Assembly: GCF_938045775.1 (NCBI RefSeq)
Contig: NZ_CALIBH010000175.1
Coordinates: 1 to 8,402 of the forward strand
DNA from: an uncultured Campylobacter sp.
GTDB lineage: Bacteria > Campylobacterota > Campylobacteria > Campylobacterales > Campylobacteraceae
Length of the DNA stretch: 8,402 bases
Direction of reading: 5' to 3'
Positions 1 through 3,785 of the stretch are shown here, one piece after another (position 1 is the first letter of the stretch; every line of letters starts with the position of its first letter). The position numbers and the translations under genes were made by a program. Below the pieces are notes generated by a model that was not told the DNA's origin, searched no databases, and worked only from the letters and a program-made list of their open reading frames with translations.

Positions 1-157
1 CGATCTCACAGGGCTCGCTCATCGCGCTTACCGGCTTGCCCGCGCCCAGCTCGCAGTAGACGCAGTTGAAGTTGCACTGCTTGCGCTGCGGGCTCAGATC
101 GATACCGAGGCTGCGCCCGAACCTACGCGAGGTCACGGGCCCGAAAATATATCTCAT
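1..157 (-). CDS. radical SAM protein, N-terminal part (runs off the left edge)
   Basis: Only the first 52 codons are in the window. The translation begins MRYIFGPVTSRRFGRSLGID and carries Cys28-x3-Cys32-x2-Cys35 (CNFNCVYC), the motif that holds the 4Fe-4S cluster cleaving S-adenosylmethionine in radical SAM enzymes. The GPVTSRRFGRSLG start followed by this motif is typical of the COG0731-type Fe-S oxidoreductases. The ATG at 155-157 (minus strand) is preceded by TGGAG at 163-167 with good spacing. From memory, C. jejuni has such a radical SAM gene (Cj1244) beside hemE; here hemE lies upstream on the same strand but about 750 bp away. The substrate is unknown and the rest of the protein cannot be seen. 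Family confidence is high; exact function is open. Confidence 0.85.
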   Translation of the reverse strand, partial: MRYIFGPVTSRRFGRSLGIDLSPQRKQCNFNCVYCELGAGKPVSAMSEPCEI

Positions 158-223
158 TTTTGCTCCATGATTTGATTTGTGGGGTTTACTTGCGAGCAGA
201 ATTTCGCTTTAAAACTTTACTTT

Positions 224-262
224 GCGGAATTTAATTTGCAAAATTTTAATTTGAAATTCCGC
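224..262. repeat. 9 bp inverted repeat with 21 nt spacer
   Basis: GCGGAATTT at 224-232 is matched exactly in inverse by AAATTCCGC at 254-262. The spacer is itself AT-rich and contains AATTTG twice. It lies about 70 bp upstream of the radical SAM start, so an operator or a hairpin in the leader is possible, but in a region this rich in AAATTT a chance origin is also plausible. Confidence 0.4.
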
Positions 263-314
263 GTCGTGAAATTTTACTAAAATTTGCTTTTAAAAAATTT
301 AACTAGAAAATCCC

Positions 315-410
315 GCTTTTAAATTTTACGTAGCAAATTTATACTGATCTCAAGTCTCGCGCCAATAACGCTTTGTATCGAGCTTTTAAAATTCTACGTA
401 GCAAATTTAT
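315..410. repeat. imperfect direct repeat pair, about 28 nt units
   Basis: Unit 1 is at 315-342 and unit 2 at 382-410. Both begin GCTTTTAAA and end with the identical 16-mer TACGTAGCAAATTTAT (327-342 and 395-410); they differ by an indel and a substitution in the middle. The copies are 68 nt apart measured on the 16-mer. No recognisable element lies between them. Confidence 0.6.
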
Positions 411-540
411 GCCTTGAAATTTAACTTCCGCGTGCCGAAATTTAGCGCCGCTTTTATGCGAAATTTCACTTCTGCGCTCCACCCCGCTACGGCGGAATTT
501 TAAGCTTAGAGTTTTGAATTTATCCTTAAATTTAGGGCGC

Positions 541-589
541 GCGAGCTATAAATTTAAAGCGCAAGCTAAATTTAAGCTTGCAAGCTCGC
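541..589. repeat. nested inverted repeats able to form a hairpin
   Basis: The outer arms are GCGAGCT (541-547) and AGCTCGC (583-589). The inner arms are GCAAGCT (561-567) and AGCTTGC (575-581), with loop AAATTTA. The interior is asymmetric: 13 unpaired nt on the left and 1 on the right. On the plus strand a five-T run follows at 593-597, which is loosely terminator-like, but no plus-strand gene precedes it. Confidence 0.4.
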
Positions 590-638
590 AGTATTTTTAC
601 GCCGCTGCATACATAGCGCGTAAATTTTAAGCCTTGCT

Positions 639-789
639 CGGCGTAAAAGCGACGTAAAATTTCAAATTTAGGCTAAATTTTAAAATTTAGCGATACCGCC
701 GCGCAAAACGGCGCAGAATTTTAAAATTTAAAGCTTTGCGTTCCGCAGCTGTTTTGGCAGCGTGAAAGCGGTGTAAAATTTAAAATTTA
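639..789. repeat. 32 nt imperfect direct repeat, two copies
   Basis: Copy 1 (639-670) and copy 2 (758-789) are both 32 nt and match at 27 of 32 positions without gaps. Both read CxGCGTxAAAGCG, then a variable dinucleotide, then GTAAAATTT, then one variable base and AAATTTA. They are 119 nt apart. Similarity stops sharply on both sides. This could be a degraded tandem duplication or a dispersed intergenic repeat of the genome. Confidence 0.6.
672..691. repeat. perfect 20 bp palindrome
   Basis: The sequence GCTAAATTTTAAAATTTAGC is fully self-complementary with no spacer. It starts 2 nt after the first copy of the 32 nt repeat. It could be a protein-binding palindrome or simply an extreme case of the AAATTT-rich style of this gap. 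Confidence 0.6.
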
Positions 790-910
790 TGGGCAGCGGA
801 AAAGATCGTGCGGAAGCAAAGCAGGCGACTCAAGCGAGCAAAATTTTAAATTACGGTTCTATGAAATTTCACAGCGGCGCGCTGCAAGCGAGCTCTCGCA
901 AAATTAGGTT

Positions 911-1957
911 TTAGCGCGCGCTTAGCTCGTGCACCAGATCCACCAGATATTTGGCGTTTTGCACGCTTATGTCGGGCAAAATCCCATGGCCTAGATTAAA
1001 GATATGCGCAGCACCCTTCATCGACGCTAAAATCTCGCGCACGCCCGATTCTATCGCTCCGCGGTCGTATAGCCGCATCGGCTCCAGGTTGCCCTGAAGC
1101 GCAAATTTGCCCCCGAGCCGCTCGCGCGCAAGCTCGATCGGAGTGCTCCAATCCACGCCCCATACGTCAAAGCTTGCCTCGCCTCGCTGCTCCGCGATAC
1201 GGCTCAGCCGCGACATCTGCGCGCCCGTGCCCTTGGCAAAGACGATGAGCGGGATATGCGGGAATTTCGCCTTTAAAAATTCCGTGATTTCTAGGATGTA
1301 TCGCCAGCCGAACTCCTCGTATGCGCTCGGCTCCAGCGCGCCTGCCCAGCTGTCGAAGATCTGCACCGCATCGACGCCCGAGCCGATCTGACGCGCCAGA
1401 TAAAGCTTCGTCGCCTCCGTAACGAGGCGCAAAATTTCATGCAGAAGCTGCGGATTTTCGTAGAGCATCCTTTTGCAAACGGCGTAATTTTTACTGCCGC
1501 CGCCCTCGATCATATAGGTAGCGATCGTCCACGGCGCGCCGCAAAAGCCGATGAGCGCTTTATCCGCAGCAAGGCACGAGCGAGTAAGCGAGATCGTATC
1601 ATAAACGTATCCGAGCTCTGCGGCGGCCTTTTGCGGATCAAGGCGCGCCAGATCGCTCTGAGAGCGGATCGGATCGCTAAATTTCGGTCCTTCGCCCGCT
1701 TCGAAGCGCAGATCCATCCCCATCTGCATCGGCACGACCAAAATATCGCTAAAAAGTATCGCCGCATCGACGCCCAAAATCTCCACGGGCTGGATCGTTA
1801 CCTCGCTAGCGGCGCGGTAGTCGCGACACAGGCTCAAAAAATCGCCCGCCCTCTCGCGCACCGCCATGTATTGCGGCAGGTATCGCCCCGCCTGGCGCAT
1901 CATCCAAATGGGCGTGTATGGGGTCTCTTTGCCGAAGCATGCGTCGATGAAAACCAT
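911..1957 (-). CDS. hemE: uroporphyrinogen decarboxylase
   Basis: A cytoplasmic enzyme of haem synthesis: it removes the four acetate carboxyl groups of uroporphyrinogen III to give coproporphyrinogen III. The 348-residue protein has the normal full length. Family signatures are PIWMMRQAGRYLPQY (16-30) and GFCGAPWTIATYMIEGGGSK (137-156). By family alignment, Arg21, Arg25, Asp71 (FSDIL), Tyr148, Ser203 (FDSWAG) and His324 (NLGHGILPD) correspond to the known substrate-binding and catalytic positions; all are present. The ATG at 1955-1957 has AAAGGA at 1963-1968, five nt upstream. This site lies in the last codons of the upstream UPF0114 gene, whose stop is 2 nt away, so the two are surely co-transcribed and probably translationally coupled. 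Nothing is truncated. The next gene downstream is about 750 bp away, so this is probably the last gene of its transcript. Confidence 0.98.
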   Translation of the reverse strand: MVFIDACFGKETPYTPIWMMRQAGRYLPQYMAVRERAGDFLSLCRDYRAASEVTIQPVEILGVDAAILFSDILVVPMQMGMDLRFEAGEGPKFSDPIRSQSDLARLDPQKAAAELGYVYDTISLTRSCLAADKALIGFCGAPWTIATYMIEGGGSKNYAVCKRMLYENPQLLHEILRLVTEATKLYLARQIGSGVDAVQIFDSWAGALEPSAYEEFGWRYILEITEFLKAKFPHIPLIVFAKGTGAQMSRLSRIAEQRGEASFDVWGVDWSTPIELARERLGGKFALQGNLEPMRLYDRGAIESGVREILASMKGAAHIFNLGHGILPDISVQNAKYLVDLVHELSAR

Positions 1958-1959
1958 TT

Positions 1960-2451
1960 TTATCCTTTAAATTTACTCAAAATATACAAAGCCAAACAAA
2001 CCGCAAAGATAGCCCCTGCGAGCAAAAGCATATCCAAAGGGGTAGTAAAATCGGTGTGCAAAATTCGTTTGAAAAAATCCACTACGAGCACCATTATGAT
2101 GACGCTGCCGAGTTTGTGCTTCAGCTCATCCAGCGAGGCGATCTTTAAAACTTGTAAATTTAGATCCACAAACTCGTCGATAAACAGCTCATAAATTCCA
2201 AATACGAAGATTAGCAGCACTATAGCGACCAGATACAGATCGATCGCCGTTATTATCTCGCTTAAAATATCGACGTAAAGCGCTCGCTCGCTCTGCGGAG
2301 CTAGGAAAAATTCCACGATTTTATAGAGCGCCGAGCCGATTTCGTAGCTTGCCATCACAAATATCGCCGCGCCTGCCGCGATGCAAAAAAGCACTGGCAG
2401 GAGGGTTAAAAATTTGCTGCAAAGTAAAAATTTTTCAAATATAGCTTTCAT
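1960..2451 (-). CDS. UPF0114 / YqhA-family integral membrane protein
   Basis: A 163-residue inner-membrane protein of unknown function. Hydrophobic segments lie at about 14-33, 70-91, 114-127 and 139-158, giving four likely membrane spans. The stretches IDLYLVAIVLLIFVFGIYEL (70-89) and LDELKHKLGSVIIMVLVVDF (107-126) match what I remember of the UPF0114 (YqhA) family. The frame stays open up to a TTG at 2554-2556, but I chose the ATG at 2449-2451. It has AAGGA at 2456-2460 four nt upstream, it gives the usual family length, and the extra 35 residues do not look like family sequence. Its TAA stop is 2 nt before hemE. A TATACA (minus strand, 2496-2501) is a weak -10 candidate. The function is unknown, and pairing with hemE is not by itself evidence for a role in haem metabolism. 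Confidence 0.85.
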   Translation of the reverse strand: MKAIFEKFLLCSKFLTLLPVLFCIAAGAAIFVMASYEIGSALYKIVEFFLAPQSERALYVDILSEIITAIDLYLVAIVLLIFVFGIYELFIDEFVDLNLQVLKIASLDELKHKLGSVIIMVLVVDFFKRILHTDFTTPLDMLLLAGAIFAVCLALYILSKFKG

Positions 2452-2455
2452 TTCT

Positions 2456-2460
2456 TCCTT
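2456..2460 (-). promoter_or_regulatory. ribosome binding site that decides the start of the UPF0114 gene
   Basis: On the minus strand AAGGA is followed by AGAA and then the ATG at 2449-2451. The alternative upstream TTG at 2554-2556 has no comparable purine-rich site close in front of it. This favours the shorter 163-residue protein. Confidence 0.7.
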
Positions 2461-2600
2461 AAATTTTAATTCGGGATTAGCTGCTCGCAAACGAATGTAT
2501 AAATTTAAAAGCCGCTCTATGCCGAAGCGTCCGTTTAGATTTATGCTCGTTTGCAACCGTGTAAATTTATCTCTTTTGATCGCGCCCGTTTGAGTCTTTA

Positions 2601-2632
2601 AAATTTTGCGCCAGGTTAAAGGCGCAAAATTT
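2601..2632 (-). terminator. probable terminator of the gyrA-asd transcript
   Basis: AAATTTTGCGCC (2601-2612) and GGCGCAAAATTT (2621-2632) are perfect inverse copies around an 8 nt loop. Read on the minus strand this gives a 12 bp stem with a GGCGC core, an A-run before it and a T-run (four T) closing it, about 120 nt past the asd stop. The symmetric A/T flanks would also let it work on the plus strand, although no plus-strand gene ends here. The T-run after the GC core lies mostly in the stem, so the strength is uncertain. Confidence 0.5.
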
Positions 2633-2753
2633 CAGCTCGCGGCATTAAATTTTAACTAGGTTGATTTGCAAATTTATTCGCGCAGCCTCGGCGCCGAAAT
2701 CACGCGCGCGACTGTATCCGCGCACAAAAACTCGGCAGCCTTGCTAAATTATC

Positions 2754-3785
2754 CTACTTGTCTTGCTGCATATCGATCCAGCGAAGCGCGATGCGCACGG
2801 CGTTCGTAGCCGCTCCGACGCGGATCTGATCGGCGCTGCACCAAAGATGCAGAATTTTATCGTCGAAATTGTCCCTGCGGAGCCTGCCGACGTAGGTTTC
2901 GTTCGTGTCGCTCGAAAGCAGCGGCATCGGATATTCGTTTTTGTTTGGATCGTCTGCAAGCACGATGCTAGGCGCGTTTCTTAAAATTTCGCGCACGCGG
3001 CTAATCTCGAAATCCTTTTTAAATTTTATCGTGATCGCCTCGCTGTGGCTGCGAAGCACCGGCACGCGCACGCAGGTAGCCGAAACGGCGAAGTTTTTAT
3101 GCAAAATTTTCTGCGTTTCGTTCACCATCTTCATCTCTTCTTTGGTGTAGTCATTATCCAAAAAGACGTCGATGTGCGGGATGACATTCATCGCGATCTG
3201 ATGCGGGAAAACCTTCGGCTCGCACTCATCAAGCTTAAAAGCGAAAAACTGCTGCAACTGCTCTACAAGCTCGCTCATACCCTCTTTACCTGCGCCGCTT
3301 GTCGCCTGGTAGGTGCTTACGTCCACGCGCTCGATATCAAACGCGTCATCAAGTGGCTTAAGAATTTGAACCATCTGGATAGTTGAGCAGTTCGGATTAG
3401 CGATGATGCCTGTCTCTTCCCATAGCTTTATATCCTGAGGATTACACTCAGGCACGACGAGCGGGACATTTTCTTGCATGCGAAAGTGGCTCGTGTTGTC
3501 GATCACCACCGCGCCGCTTGCCGCAGCAAATGGCACATAGTGCGCCGAAATGGAGCCGCCCGCGCTAAAAAACGCGATGTCGATCTCGTTTTCGTCGAAG
3601 GTGCTGTCGGTAAGCTCCTTCACGACGTATTCTTTGCCGCGGAATTCCACCTTCTCGCCCGCGCTCTTTGCGCTTGCAAGCGGCAGTATGTCCTTTACGG
3701 GAAAGTTCATCTCGTCTAAGACGCGCAAAATCTCCTCGCCTACGGCGCCGGTAGCGCCTACGATGGCGATATTGTAACTATTCAT
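2754..3785 (-). CDS. asd: aspartate-semialdehyde dehydrogenase
   Basis: A cytoplasmic enzyme that reduces aspartyl phosphate with NADPH to aspartate semialdehyde, the branch point to diaminopimelate (peptidoglycan), lysine, threonine and methionine. The 343 residues are full length. The N-terminal IAIVGATGAVGEEIL (6-20) is the dinucleotide-binding loop. Cys133 in ANPNCSTIQM is the expected active-site nucleophile. Gln160, Arg240 and His247 (CVRVPVLRSHSEA) fill the other expected active-site positions. The ATG at 3783-3785 lies inside the end of gyrA: the two genes overlap by 8 nt in different frames, with a strong AGGAGG at 3791-3796 in the gyrA coding sequence. Asd therefore probably depends on the gyrA transcript and on ribosomes finishing gyrA. 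From memory, C. jejuni asd lies a few genes from gyrA, so direct linkage is a local rearrangement of a conserved area. Confidence 0.97.
   Translation of the reverse strand: MNSYNIAIVGATGAVGEEILRVLDEMNFPVKDILPLASAKSAGEKVEFRGKEYVVKELTDSTFDENEIDIAFFSAGGSISAHYVPFAAASGAVVIDNTSHFRMQENVPLVVPECNPQDIKLWEETGIIANPNCSTIQMVQILKPLDDAFDIERVDVSTYQATSGAGKEGMSELVEQLQQFFAFKLDECEPKVFPHQIAMNVIPHIDVFLDNDYTKEEMKMVNETQKILHKNFAVSATCVRVPVLRSHSEAITIKFKKDFEISRVREILRNAPSIVLADDPNKNEYPMPLLSSDTNETYVGRLRRDNFDDKILHLWCSADQIRVGAATNAVRIALRWIDMQQDK

Larger units (their letters stand above)
158..910. other. long AT-rich, repeat-laden intergenic region without a convincing gene
   Basis: I find no open frame with a ribosome binding site and recognisable protein, and no tRNA or rRNA. 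By eye the 6-mer AAATTT occurs about twenty times, usually inside longer TTTTAAAATTT-type blocks separated by short GC-rich stretches. At this base composition one copy or fewer would be expected. Several imperfect direct and inverted repeats are listed separately. The region must hold the end of the hemE transcript and, if the radical SAM gene is transcribed on its own, its promoter, but I could not identify a clear -10 box or a strong terminator. It may be decayed coding DNA or the genome's ordinary intergenic style. Confidence 0.7.
2452..2753. other. intergenic region between asd and the UPF0114-hemE pair
   Basis: This gap of 302 bp carries no recognisable gene. It holds a perfect 12 bp inverted repeat at 2601-2632 (listed separately), a 10 bp palindrome TCGGCGCCGA at 2688-2697, and an 8 bp inverted pair GCAAACGA / TCGTTTGC near 2487 and 2547. 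It should contain the end of the gyrA-asd transcript and the promoter for UPF0114-hemE. The best -10 candidate for the latter is TATACA on the minus strand at 2496-2501, which is weak, with no clear -35. Confidence 0.6.

Noticed and set aside
157..168. Four-codon mini-frame (MEQK) whose TGA overlaps the radical SAM ATG
   Set aside because: An ATGA overlap could suggest a leader peptide, but at four codons with its ATG overlapping the TGGAG site it is most simply chance.
697..713. CGCCG / CGGCG hairpin as hemE terminator
   Set aside because: Only five base pairs, about 200 nt past the hemE stop, and no proper T-run after it on the minus strand.
158..910. CRISPR array or tRNA gene in the large gap
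   Set aside because: The repeats are imperfect, unevenly spaced and few, and no cloverleaf or GTTCxA-type arm is seen.
789..914. 41-residue plus-strand frame starting MGSGKDRAEAK and overlapping the end of hemE
   Set aside because: No ribosome binding site (it starts within an AAATTT block), no recognisable motif, and it is built from the local repeat; most likely chance.
1439..2194. 251-codon plus-strand open frame opposite hemE and the UPF0114 gene
   Set aside because: It crosses two well-supported minus-strand genes, including the RBS between them, and has no recognisable domain.
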